Positions 41,668 to 50,851 of a stretch of 64,000 bases of DNA are shown piece after piece. Under the pieces are notes generated by a model. The model did not search any database. It was not told where the DNA came from and saw nothing but the letters and a program-made list of their open reading frames with translations. Position 1 is the stretch's first letter, and each line of letters starts with the position of its first letter. The stretch lies in contig NZ_LZIL01000066.1 in assembly GCF_001667075.1 (NCBI RefSeq), forward strand, positions 1 through 64,000. Direction: 5' to 3'. A program made the position numbers and the translations under genes. This DNA is from Mycobacterium sp. 852014-52450_SCH5900713 (GTDB lineage Bacteria; Actinomycetota; Actinomycetes; Mycobacteriales; Mycobacteriaceae).

Positions 41668-43239
41668 TTAGACCGGGATCAGCCCGTGCTTACGGGCCGT
41701 GCGGAACCACAACTGCTTGTCCCGCAACAGCTTCAACGACTTGCGCAGCAACAACCGGGTCTGGTGCGGGTCGATGACCGCGTCGATGAAGCCGCGTTCG
41801 GCGGCGGTCCACGGGATCGCCATGTTGAGGTTGTAGCCCTCGATGAAGTCCTTCTTGATCTGCTGCGCCTCGGGCGTCGTCGGGTCGGGGAACCGCTTCA
41901 TCAGCAGCTGCGCGGCGCCCTCCGCGCCGATCACCGCGATACGCGCGGTGGGCCAGGCGAAGTTGAAGTCGGAGGTCAGCTGCCGGGATCCCATCACGGC
42001 GTAGGCGCCACCGTAGGACTTGCGCACGGTGATCGTCACCTTCGGCACGTCGGCCTCGACCACCGAGTAGAGGAACCGGCCGCCGCGCTTGATGATGCCC
42101 CTCTTCTCCTCCTCGGCGCCCGGCAGGAAGCCCGGGGTGTCCACCACGAACACCAGCGGGACGTTGAACGCGTCACAGAACCGGATGAACCGCGCGGCCT
42201 TGTCGGAGGCCTCGTTGTCGATCGACCCGGCCAGGTGCATGGGCTGGTTGGCGATGACGCCGACCGGGCGCCCGTCGACGCGGGCGTACCCGGTGATGAT
42301 GGCCGGCCCGTGCTGCGCGGCGACCTCGAGGAAGTCGCCGTCGTCGAAGATGCGCAGCAGGATTTCGTGCATGTCGTAGGCCGCGTTGTCGGAGTCCGGC
42401 ACGATCGTGTCGAGCTCCAGGTCGGTCGGCGTGACCTCTGGCTCCAGCCCGGGGTTGACGATCGGCGGATTGTCGAAGCAATTGGACGGCAGGAATGACA
42501 GGAAGTCACGCACGTACTGGAACGCTTCGGCCTCGGAATCCACCACCTGGTGGATGTTGCCGTAGCGGGCCTGCGCGTCGGAGCCGCCGAGCTCGTCGAG
42601 GGTGACGTCCTCGCCGGTGACCTCCCTGATGACGTCGGGACCGGTGACGAAGAAGTAACCCTGATCGCGCACCGACACGAGCAGATCGTCTTGGATCGGC
42701 GAATACACCGCTCCCCCAGCGCATTTGCCGAAGATGAGGGAGATCTGCGGGACCAGACCGGACAGCGCCTCGTGGCGACGGCCCAGCTCGGCGTACCACG
42801 CCAGCGAGGTGACCGCGTCCTGAATCCGGGCACCACCCGAGTCCTGGATGCCGATGATCGGGCACCCAACCATCGCGCACCACTCCATCAGCCGCGCGAC
42901 CTTGCGGCCGAACATCTCGCCGACCGTGCCCTGGAACACCGTCTGGTCGTGGGAGAACACCCCGACCGGCCGGCCGTCGATCATGGCGTGCCCGGTGACG
43001 CAGCCGTCACCGTAGAGCGCGTTCGGGTCGTTCGGCGTTTTGGCCAGCGCCCCGACCTCGAGGAAGGTGCCCGGATCGACCAGTGCGTGGATGCGGGCGC
43101 GGGCACTGGGAATGCCCTTCTGGTCGCGCTTGGCGACCGCCTTCTCACCTCCCGGCTCCTTGGCCAATTCCAGGCGAACGTGCAGCTCGGCCAGCTTTTC
43201 AGCTGTCGTGTGAGCGCGAGAAGGCTCCGCACCGGTCAC
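41668..43239 (-). CDS. accD4: Acyl-CoA carboxylase carboxyltransferase beta subunit AccD4
   Basis: A 523-residue biotin-dependent carboxyltransferase with two crotonase-fold halves. The N half contains IQDSGGARIQDAV and IFGKCAGGAVYSP (oxyanion region). The C half contains FVVDTPGFLPGAEEE and TVRKSYGGAYAVMGS. With AccA3 it carboxylates long-chain acyl-CoA to give the alpha-branch extender for Pks13 in mycolate synthesis. Its start shares one base with the pks13 stop (43239), so the fadD32-pks13-accD4 order forms one translationally coupled operon. Confidence 0.95.
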   Translation of the reverse strand: MTGAEPSRAHTTAEKLAELHVRLELAKEPGGEKAVAKRDQKGIPSARARIHALVDPGTFLEVGALAKTPNDPNALYGDGCVTGHAMIDGRPVGVFSHDQTVFQGTVGEMFGRKVARLMEWCAMVGCPIIGIQDSGGARIQDAVTSLAWYAELGRRHEALSGLVPQISLIFGKCAGGAVYSPIQDDLLVSVRDQGYFFVTGPDVIREVTGEDVTLDELGGSDAQARYGNIHQVVDSEAEAFQYVRDFLSFLPSNCFDNPPIVNPGLEPEVTPTDLELDTIVPDSDNAAYDMHEILLRIFDDGDFLEVAAQHGPAIITGYARVDGRPVGVIANQPMHLAGSIDNEASDKAARFIRFCDAFNVPLVFVVDTPGFLPGAEEEKRGIIKRGGRFLYSVVEADVPKVTITVRKSYGGAYAVMGSRQLTSDFNFAWPTARIAVIGAEGAAQLLMKRFPDPTTPEAQQIKKDFIEGYNLNMAIPWTAAERGFIDAVIDPHQTRLLLRKSLKLLRDKQLWFRTARKHGLIPV

Positions 43240-46200
43240 TACTTGCCCACCTCACTCGTCCGGCGGCGCCCCGCCTCGATGTTGTCCAGCGCCTCGGTCA
43301 TGTGCGCCCCCACCTTCGCGATGATCGGCTCGTCGATGGCCTGGATGTGTTCCCCACCGATCGGCACGACCTCGAGGTCGGCCACGTACTCACCCCAGCC
43401 GCCGTCCGGCTGACGAACCGCATACCGCGGCTCGAACTCGATGACGTCGTCATGGTAGCGATCCGCCATGTAGAGCGTGACGTGACCGTCGTACGGCTCG
43501 ATCTGGACCGTTTCCAAGGCGCGGTTGTCCAGGTATGACGTGCGCTGGTGCTCGATGATCCCGCCCGGGACCTGCACGCCGCTCTGCTGGACGATCTCCA
43601 ACACGAACTTGACCTGGCCCTCGTCGTCGAGCTCCTCGAGCTGCTCGTAGGGGATCGCGGGAATCTCCACGTTGAAGGTGCGCTCGGCGAACCTCGCGTA
43701 CCGGTCCCACCGCTTGCGGGTCTCCTCCCTGGTCTGCGGGATCTCCTCGCCGGCCCGGACCGTGTCGATCATGCCGACGAACGCGACGTTGGCGCCCATC
43801 CGCTTGAGCCCGATCGCGCAGGCATAGGCCAGGGCGCCACCCAGTGACCAGCCCACCAGGATGAACGGCTTGTCGCCGTTGATCTCGAGCAGTTTGGGCA
43901 CGTATTGGGCGGCCCGTTCCTGCACGGTGCCCTCGACACGCTCGAACCCGTACATCGGGGTGTCCGGCGGCAACCGCTTGAGTAGTGGCTCGTAGACCAC
44001 CGTCGAACCGCCGGCCGGGTGGAAGACGAAAACCGGTATCTGCGAATCGTCTTGCGGCGCCCGGATGGTGCGCACGAATCCGTCGAGCTCGCCGGCCTCG
44101 AGGTAGCTGCGCACCTTCTCGGCCAGCGCCTCGATGTTCTCCGACGTCAGCACGTCCTCGACGGTGATCGGGCCCTCGGCCCGCTCGGACAGGCGCTGCG
44201 CCATCTTCGCGGCCTGCTCGTCATCCAGCTTGGGCAGCGGGTTGAAGATGCCGCCCGGGGACTTGCCGGTGACGATCGCCCACGTCGCGAACGTGACCCG
44301 TTCGGAGGCGTCGCGCGGCGGCACGTCGGAGTTGAGAGCCTTGGTGACCGCCTCCTGGTTGAGCGCTTGTGCTGCGCCCGCGAGATTGGGCTTTGCCTGC
44401 CCGGCGCCATTTCCCTTGGGTCCCGACGGGTCCGTGGGCGGCGGGGGGAGGGGCGCGTCGGAGGCCGGCGGCGGCGCCTCTTGCGTCTGCGGCTCGGCCT
44501 GCGGATCGGGTGCCGGCGCCGTCACCGTGGCCGGCGTCGCGCCGCTCACCATTTCCGCCTGCATCCGGGCGATCTCTTCGGGTGACTGCGTCTTCTGGTA
44601 CTCGTGCAGCTGCTCGACCTCGTCGCGGTGCTCCACCGCGTACTTGATCAGCTCCTCGATGTTGTAGAGGTTGGCGTCGCGGACCGCCGTCAATTGGATC
44701 GGCGGCAGGTCGAAGTCGTACTCGACGCGGTTCTTGATCCGCACCGCCATCAGCGAGTCCAGGCCGAGCTCGATCAGCGGCACCTCCCACGGCAGGTCCT
44801 CTGGTTCATAACCCATGGCCGAGCCGACGATCAGGCCCAGGCGCTCCGCGACGGTCTCGCCCGACTCCGGCGACCATTTGCCCATGCTGGCCGAGAAGTA
44901 CCGGTTGGTCAGGCTGTCCGTCAGGGTTTCGGCGTCGGCCTCCTCGACGGATGTCTCCGGCGCGGCCGCCGCCCCGTTGGACGGGGCCGAGATCGCCGCT
45001 GCGGCACCGACCGCGGCCGGCAGGGCGACGCCGGCTTCCCCGGCCCGGGCCACCAGCGCGTCGTAGACCAGCGTGAAGGACTCGTCGATGCGGGCATGCA
45101 CCTGCACCGACGCGCCGCCGGGGTGCCGAGTCAGCGTCGTCACCAGGCGGGCGCCCTCGCCGGGAACCGCACGCTGTTCGGCCGCCGCGAGTTGCGCGTC
45201 CGGAAGCACTTCGGCCGCAGCGGTTTTCACCAGGGCGGCGAGGTCCGTCGCGCCGCGGGGGTGGAACTCCCAGACGTGGCGGCCGTCGGGCAGCGCGACG
45301 TGGTTGCCCGGCATGAGCGCCGAGCTGCCGCCGTGCGCGAAGTGCACGTCCAGCCAGTGCTCCTTGCGCTTGAACCGGGTCGGCGGGATGTTCGCGTAGT
45401 CTGCCGGTCCGGCGGCGCGGGTGAACAGCGTCCAGATGTTGAGGTCGTGGCCGTAGACGTAGAGCTGCGCCATGGTCGAGACCATCGACTCGACCTCGTC
45501 CTGCTTGCGGGCCAGCGTCGGGATCAGCTGGGCGTCGTGCAGCCCGGCCGCGGCCGTGGTCAGTCCGACCTGCATGAGCGCGACCGGATTGGGCGCGAGC
45601 TCCAGGAAGGTTGTGTGCCCGCTGTCGACAGCGTTACGGACACCGTGGGTGAAGTAGACGCTGTGGCGCAGCCCCTTCTTCCAGTAGTCGACGTCGTGGA
45701 TCGGCTCGCCGCCGGGCTTGATGTAGGTGCCCTCGTGCACGGTCGAGTAAATCCCGACGGTCGGGCTCGTCGGCTTGATGCCTTGCAGCTCCGCGGCGAG
45801 CTCCCCGAGCAGCGGGTCCATCTGCTGGGTGTGGCTGGCGCCCTTGGTCTGGAACTTTCGGGCGAACTTGCCCTCGGACTCCGCGCGGGCGATGATCGCG
45901 TCCACCTGCTCGGGCGGACCGCCGATGACGGTCTGGGTGGGGGCGGCGTAGACGCACACCTCCAGGTCCGGGAAATCGGAGAACACCGTCTTGATCTCGT
46001 CGGCGGAGTACTCCACCAACGCCATCAGCCGGATGTACTCGCCGAACAGCATCGCCTCGCCCTCACCCATCAGGTGCGAGCGGGAGCAGATGGTCCGGGT
46101 GGCATCGCGCAGCGACAAACCGCCGGCGAAGTATGCCGACGCCGCCTCACCCAGCGACTGACCGACCACCGCGGCGGGCCTGGCGCCGTGATGTTTGAGC

Positions 46201-48653
46201 AGCTCGCCCAGCGCGATCTGGATGGCGAAGATGGTGACCTGGGTGGTCTCGATGCCGTAATCCTGCGAGTCGTCGAGGATCAGCTCGAGCACCGAGTAAC
46301 CCAGCTCGTCCTGGATCAGCGCGTCGACCTTCTCGATCCACTCGGCGAAGACCTCGTTGCGCAGGTACAGGCTCTTGCCCATCTTGCGGTGCTGCGCGCC
46401 GAACCCGGCCAGCACCCACACCGGGCCGTTCGTCACCGGCCCGTCGACGCTGAACACGCCCGGCCGCTGCTTGCCCTCGGCCACCGCACGCAGGCCCTTG
46501 ATGGCCTCCTCGTGGTCGTGCGCCAGCACCACCGCCCGGGACCGGCCGTGGTTGCGCCGCGACAGCGCCCGCCCGATCGATTCCAGCGACGACGCCTGAC
46601 CCTCCGGGCTTTCCATCCAGTCGGCCAGCTCGGCGGCCGCCGCCTTCTTGCGCGAGGTCAAGAAGGCCGAAACGGCCAGCGGGATCAGGGGTTTGGTCGG
46701 CTCCTCCGCCTCCTGCGCGGCGAGCTCCTCCAGCGCGATCTCTTTCAGCCGCAGCGCCTCGTCGGTGACGCCGGGCAGCTCGTAGTCTTCGTCCTCCTCG
46801 GCCGTCTCGGCGTCCGGGATGATGTTGCCGAAGTCGTCGAAGCGCAGCGCGTGACTCTCCATGGTGGGCGCATCGGCGGTTTCGGCGGCGGCGTGCGGTT
46901 CGGGCTCGGGTTCGGGTTCGCGTTCGATCACGTCGCGCGGCAGCACCTCGCGCACCACCAGGTGCGCGTTGGCACCGCCGAAGCCGAAGCTCGACACCCC
47001 GGCCAGCGCGTAGCCGCCGTACCGCGGCCAATCGGTGGGCTGGTCGATCACCTTCAGGCGCATCGCGTCGAAGTCGATGTAGGGGCTGGGCCCGGCGAAG
47101 TTGATCGACGGCGGCAGCTTGTCGTGCTGCAGGGCCAGCACCACCTTGGCCATGCTGGCCGCGCCGGCCGCCGACTCCAGGTGACCCACATTGGTTTTCA
47201 CCGCACCCAGCAGAGCCGGGCGATCGGCCGGACGTCCCCGGCCGACGACGCGACCCAGGGCCTCGGCCTCGATCGGGTCGCCCAGGACGGTCCCGGTGCC
47301 GTGCGCCTCGATGTAGTCGACGGTGCGCGGGTCGATGCCGGCGTCCTTGTAGGCCCGACGCAGCACGTCGGCCTGCGCGTCCTGGTTCGGCGCGATCAGG
47401 CCGTTGGACCGGCCGTCGTGGTTGACCGCGCTGCCCGCGATCACGGCCAGAATCTGGTCGCCGTCGCGGCGGGCATCGTCGACCCGCTTGAGCACCAGCA
47501 TCCCGCCACCCTCGGAGCGGGTGTAGCCGTCGGCGTCCGAGGAGAACGACTTGATCCGGCCGTCGGGGGACAAGACTTGGCCGATCTCGTCGAAACCGAG
47601 CGTCACCACGGGCGTGATCAGCGCGTTGACGCCACCGGCGACCGCGACGTCGGCCTCGCCGTTGCGCAGGCCCTGCACGGCCTGGTGGATGGCCACCAGC
47701 GAGCTCGAGCACGCGGTGTCGACGGCGACCGACGGACCGCGGAAGTCGTAGAAGTAGGAGACCCGGTTGGCGATGATCGACGTCGCGGTGCCGGTGATGG
47801 CGTAGGGGTGCGCGACGGTCGGGTCGGACACCGCCAGGAAGCTGTAGTCGTTGTTGGAGACTCCGACGTAAACGCCGACGGACTGTCCGCGCAAGCTCGA
47901 CGCCGGGATGTGCGCCTGCTCGAGCGCCTCCCAGGTCAGCTCCAGCGCCATCCGCTGCTGCGGGTCGATGTTGTCGGCTTCGGTCTTGGCCACCGCGAAG
48001 AACTCGGAGTCGAAACCCTTGATGTCCGTCAGGTAGCCGCCGCGGGTGCGGGCCTTCGCCAGCCGCTCGGCCAGCCGCGGCTCCTCCAGGAACTCTTCCC
48101 AGCGCCCCACCGGCAAGTCGGTGATGGCATCGCGGCCCTCCATCAGCGCCCGCCACGTCTCGTCGGGGGTGTTCATGTCGCCGGGCAACCGGGTCGACAA
48201 GCCCACGATCGCGATGTCGACACGGTCGGCCGGGCCGTTGCGCGTCCAGTCCGAAACGTCGTCGCCCGAGGTGTCGATCTCGGGCTCGCCCTCGATGATC
48301 CGCGTGGCGAGCGACTCGATGGTCGGATGCTGGAACGCCACCGCGACCGACAGCGTGACACCGGTCATGTCCTCGATGTCGGCGGCCATCGCCACGGCGT
48401 CGCGCGACGACAGGCCCAGCTCGACCATCGGTACCGACTCGTCGATGTCGTCCGGTGACTTCCCGACGGCCCGGCCCACCCAGTTGCGCAGCCACTCGCG
48501 CAACTCGGGGACCGTCATTGTGCGCCGCTTCTCTGCATCGCTTCGTCCCCCGCAAGCGGGAGGTGCCCCCACTGCATCATCGCCGGCGCCCAAGTCGGTC
48601 TTCGTGTTGGGCAGATTCTCCTGCTGGTCTTGGGGGTCGTCTAGTTCAGCCAT
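43239..48653 (-). CDS. pks13: Polyketide synthase Pks13 (mycolate condensase)
   Basis: 1804 residues with the domain order ACP-KS-AT-ACP-TE. Sites seen: N-terminal ACP Ser83 (LGLSSRD), KS Cys315 (DTACSSSL), AT Ser833 (GQSLGEA), C-terminal ACP Ser1300 (GLDSLMA) and TE Ser1603 (GWSLGGA). It condenses FadD32-activated meromycolate with the AccD4 product and hands the mycolate to trehalose. It is about 70 residues longer than the M. tuberculosis protein. Roughly 23 N-terminal residues come from a MIRU-like insert, and a long Pro/Ala-rich linker separates ACP2 from TE. ATG 48518 after the insert is an alternative start. fadD32 ends 11 bases upstream. Confidence 0.95.
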   Translation of the reverse strand: MAELDDPQDQQENLPNTKTDLGAGDDAVGAPPACGGRSDAEKRRTMTVPELREWLRNWVGRAVGKSPDDIDESVPMVELGLSSRDAVAMAADIEDMTGVTLSVAVAFQHPTIESLATRIIEGEPEIDTSGDDVSDWTRNGPADRVDIAIVGLSTRLPGDMNTPDETWRALMEGRDAITDLPVGRWEEFLEEPRLAERLAKARTRGGYLTDIKGFDSEFFAVAKTEADNIDPQQRMALELTWEALEQAHIPASSLRGQSVGVYVGVSNNDYSFLAVSDPTVAHPYAITGTATSIIANRVSYFYDFRGPSVAVDTACSSSLVAIHQAVQGLRNGEADVAVAGGVNALITPVVTLGFDEIGQVLSPDGRIKSFSSDADGYTRSEGGGMLVLKRVDDARRDGDQILAVIAGSAVNHDGRSNGLIAPNQDAQADVLRRAYKDAGIDPRTVDYIEAHGTGTVLGDPIEAEALGRVVGRGRPADRPALLGAVKTNVGHLESAAGAASMAKVVLALQHDKLPPSINFAGPSPYIDFDAMRLKVIDQPTDWPRYGGYALAGVSSFGFGGANAHLVVREVLPRDVIEREPEPEPEPHAAAETADAPTMESHALRFDDFGNIIPDAETAEEDEDYELPGVTDEALRLKEIALEELAAQEAEEPTKPLIPLAVSAFLTSRKKAAAAELADWMESPEGQASSLESIGRALSRRNHGRSRAVVLAHDHEEAIKGLRAVAEGKQRPGVFSVDGPVTNGPVWVLAGFGAQHRKMGKSLYLRNEVFAEWIEKVDALIQDELGYSVLELILDDSQDYGIETTQVTIFAIQIALGELLKHHGARPAAVVGQSLGEAASAYFAGGLSLRDATRTICSRSHLMGEGEAMLFGEYIRLMALVEYSADEIKTVFSDFPDLEVCVYAAPTQTVIGGPPEQVDAIIARAESEGKFARKFQTKGASHTQQMDPLLGELAAELQGIKPTSPTVGIYSTVHEGTYIKPGGEPIHDVDYWKKGLRHSVYFTHGVRNAVDSGHTTFLELAPNPVALMQVGLTTAAAGLHDAQLIPTLARKQDEVESMVSTMAQLYVYGHDLNIWTLFTRAAGPADYANIPPTRFKRKEHWLDVHFAHGGSSALMPGNHVALPDGRHVWEFHPRGATDLAALVKTAAAEVLPDAQLAAAEQRAVPGEGARLVTTLTRHPGGASVQVHARIDESFTLVYDALVARAGEAGVALPAAVGAAAAISAPSNGAAAAPETSVEEADAETLTDSLTNRYFSASMGKWSPESGETVAERLGLIVGSAMGYEPEDLPWEVPLIELGLDSLMAVRIKNRVEYDFDLPPIQLTAVRDANLYNIEELIKYAVEHRDEVEQLHEYQKTQSPEEIARMQAEMVSGATPATVTAPAPDPQAEPQTQEAPPPASDAPLPPPPTDPSGPKGNGAGQAKPNLAGAAQALNQEAVTKALNSDVPPRDASERVTFATWAIVTGKSPGGIFNPLPKLDDEQAAKMAQRLSERAEGPITVEDVLTSENIEALAEKVRSYLEAGELDGFVRTIRAPQDDSQIPVFVFHPAGGSTVVYEPLLKRLPPDTPMYGFERVEGTVQERAAQYVPKLLEINGDKPFILVGWSLGGALAYACAIGLKRMGANVAFVGMIDTVRAGEEIPQTREETRKRWDRYARFAERTFNVEIPAIPYEQLEELDDEGQVKFVLEIVQQSGVQVPGGIIEHQRTSYLDNRALETVQIEPYDGHVTLYMADRYHDDVIEFEPRYAVRQPDGGWGEYVADLEVVPIGGEHIQAIDEPIIAKVGAHMTEALDNIEAGRRRTSEVGK
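48522..48590. repeat. MIRU-like repeat inside the 5' end of pks13
   Basis: The segment begins GCGCCGCT and ends CATCATCGCCGGCGCC. Its centre is a GC hairpin (CCCCGCAAGCGGG-type). Its ends match mycobacterial interspersed repetitive units as I recall them, and they match the shorter element at 59711-59754. It is in frame: on the minus strand it adds about 23 residues (GAGDDAVGAPPACGGRSDAE...) between the usual Pks13 N-terminus and MTVPELREW. Confidence 0.65.
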
Positions 48654-48664
48654 GGTTCCTGGGT

Positions 48665-50563
48665 TCAGTCGTTAGCGCCGGCGAAGGCGGTCGGGGAACC
48701 GACGCCGCTACGCAGGCTGCCGTCGAGGTAGGCGGCGCGGCACGCGCGGCGCCCGATCTTGCCGCTGGAGGTGCGCGGAATCGTTCCGGCCTGCACCAGC
48801 AGCAGGTCGCGGACGGTCACCCCGTGACGGACGGCGATGGCCGCCCGGATCTCGTCCGCGATCGGCTGGTAGTCGAGCTTGTGCGTGCCGGGGGCACGCT
48901 CGGCCACGATCACCAGCTGCTCGGAGCTGTCATCGCGGTCGTGCTTCAGGCCCGTGTGCGGGTTGTCGAACACCACCTGCGGCAGCTCGTTGGCCGGGAC
49001 GGAGAACGCGGCCACATATCCGGTGCGCAGGGCCCGGCTGGCTTCCTGCGCCGAGTACTCCAGGTCCTGCGGGTAGTGGTTGCGGCCGTCGATGATGACC
49101 AGGTCCTTGATCCGGCCCGCTATGTAGAGGTGTCCGTTGTGGTAGGTGCCGTAGTCGCCGGTGCGAACCCACAGCCCATCGTCCTCGGCTCCCTCGGCGT
49201 GCGACTTGCTGATGCGCGACTTGAGGATGTTGCGGAAAGTCTCCTGGGTCTCCGCCTCCCTGCCCCAGTAGCCGAGGCCGAGGTTCTTGCCGTGCAGCCA
49301 GATCTCGCCGATCTGGTCGTCCGGCAGCTCGCTGGCCGTATCGGGGTCGACGATGACGGCCCACTCGTCGACACCGATGACGCCCGCCGAGACCTGCGCG
49401 ACGGCTTTCGGCGCGTCGGGGGCCACCTCGACGAAGCGTTGCTTGTTGAGCTCGTCGCGGTCGACATGGATGACGGTGGGCGCTTCGTCCATCGGCGTGG
49501 TGGACACGAACAACGTCGCCTCGGCCAGGCCGTAGGACGGCTTGATCGCCGTCTCCCGCAGGCCGTACGGCGCGAACGCCTCGAAGAACTTGCGCATCGA
49601 CGCGGGGGACACCGGCTCACTGCCGTTGAGGATCCCCTTGACGTTGCTCAGGTCCAGCGGCGGCTCGCCCTCCTTGGGCACGCCGCGCACCGCGGCGTGC
49701 TCGAACGCGAAGTTGGGGGCGACGGTGAACAGTTCGGAGCCCGGCTCGTCGTCGGGCTTGCGCGCCATCTCGCGGATCCAGCGGCCGGGGCGGCGCACGA
49801 ACGCGGCCGGCGTCATGAAGGTGAAGTTGTGGCCCAGAACCGGGGACAGCAGTGCCGTGATCAGGCCCATGTCGTGGAAGAAAGGCAGCCAGGACAGGCC
49901 GCGGTCACCCTCCTTGCCTTCCAGCCCGTTGAGCACCTGCAACACGTTGGTGGGCAGGTTCAGATGGCTGATCATCACGCCGGTCGGGGTCCGGGTGGAA
50001 CCGGACGTGTACTGCAGGTAGGCGATGGTGTTCTCGTCGGCCTCGGGCTCCACCCAGGTAGAGGCCACCTCGGTGGGCACCGCGTCGACGGCGATCACCC
50101 GGGGCCGTTCCTTGGCCGAACGGGCGCGGATGAACTTGCGGACGCCTTCGGCGGCCTCGGTGGTGGTCAGGATGGTCGACGGCGTGCAGTCGTCGAGCAC
50201 GGCGTGCAGCCGGCCCACGTGGCCCGGCTCGCCCGGGTCGAACAGCGGCACCGCGATCCGGCCGGCGTACAGCGCGCCGAAGAAGGCGATCAGGTAGTCC
50301 AGGTTCTGCGGGCACAGGATGGCGATGCGGTCACCGGGCTGGGTGACCTGCTGCAGCCGGGCGCCCACCGCCCTGTTGCGGGCGCTGAAGTCGCGCCAGA
50401 CGATGTCGCGGTACACCCCGTCGCGCTCGGTGGAATAGTCGATGAAACGGTAGGCCAGCTTGTCGCCACGAACCCTCGCCCACTTCTCAACGTGCTTGAC
50501 CAGGTTGGTGTTGTCCGGGAACCTGATCTTTCCATTCACGATGAACGGGTTGTGGTAAACCAT
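48665..50563 (-). CDS. fadD32: Fatty-acyl-AMP ligase FadD32
   Basis: A 632-residue adenylate-forming enzyme. The P-loop is YLQYTSGSTRTPTGV, core motifs include SWLPFFHDMGLI and SYGLAEATLF, then LWVRTGDYGTYHNGHLYIAG, and the C-terminal domain ends in PRTSSGKIGRRACR with the catalytic lysine. It activates meromycolic acid as acyl-AMP and loads it onto the N-terminal ACP of Pks13. It is the first gene of the fadD32-pks13-accD4 operon. A likely 5' leader of more than 150 bases with a TATAAG sequence lies upstream. Confidence 0.95.
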   Translation of the reverse strand: MVYHNPFIVNGKIRFPDNTNLVKHVEKWARVRGDKLAYRFIDYSTERDGVYRDIVWRDFSARNRAVGARLQQVTQPGDRIAILCPQNLDYLIAFFGALYAGRIAVPLFDPGEPGHVGRLHAVLDDCTPSTILTTTEAAEGVRKFIRARSAKERPRVIAVDAVPTEVASTWVEPEADENTIAYLQYTSGSTRTPTGVMISHLNLPTNVLQVLNGLEGKEGDRGLSWLPFFHDMGLITALLSPVLGHNFTFMTPAAFVRRPGRWIREMARKPDDEPGSELFTVAPNFAFEHAAVRGVPKEGEPPLDLSNVKGILNGSEPVSPASMRKFFEAFAPYGLRETAIKPSYGLAEATLFVSTTPMDEAPTVIHVDRDELNKQRFVEVAPDAPKAVAQVSAGVIGVDEWAVIVDPDTASELPDDQIGEIWLHGKNLGLGYWGREAETQETFRNILKSRISKSHAEGAEDDGLWVRTGDYGTYHNGHLYIAGRIKDLVIIDGRNHYPQDLEYSAQEASRALRTGYVAAFSVPANELPQVVFDNPHTGLKHDRDDSSEQLVIVAERAPGTHKLDYQPIADEIRAAIAVRHGVTVRDLLLVQAGTIPRTSSGKIGRRACRAAYLDGSLRSGVGSPTAFAGAND

Positions 50564-50851
50564 GCCGCGCTCCTGTCACACCTGTTTTAGGTCGGCGACG
50601 CCGACGTTGTTGTCCTCTGGTCGGCCACGCCGACGGTTTCCATCTCTACGCGGGCCAGCCCTCGCGAGGCGCCTCGGGCGCCAGCCTCCTGCTGATCACA
50701 GGCCGGCGTCTACCAGGACCGGGTCCGCAACAAAGTCTTATAGCTCTTAAATTCCTCTTAATGTTAAGGGGCTGCCCGCAGCACACCAAATCACAAGGTA
50801 CCGCTGATCTGCACCCGCAACGGGCTCCTGGCTGCTGTGTCCCGCGGCCGG
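50564..50851 (-). promoter_or_regulatory. fadD32 upstream region
   Basis: About 290 non-coding bases between the cutinase-like gene and fadD32. An AT-rich island at about 50735-50765 contains, on the minus strand, TTTAAGAG and TATAAG, which could be the promoter core and would give a leader of roughly 160 bases. Two similar GGTCGGC..CGCCGACG blocks lie within the leader. Boundaries are approximate. Confidence 0.35.

Noticed and set aside
44604..48458. Very long open frame antisense to pks13 (over 1200 codons)
   Set aside because: It mirrors pks13 codon structure in high-GC DNA and its translation is Arg/His/Val-rich without domains. It is a shadow frame.
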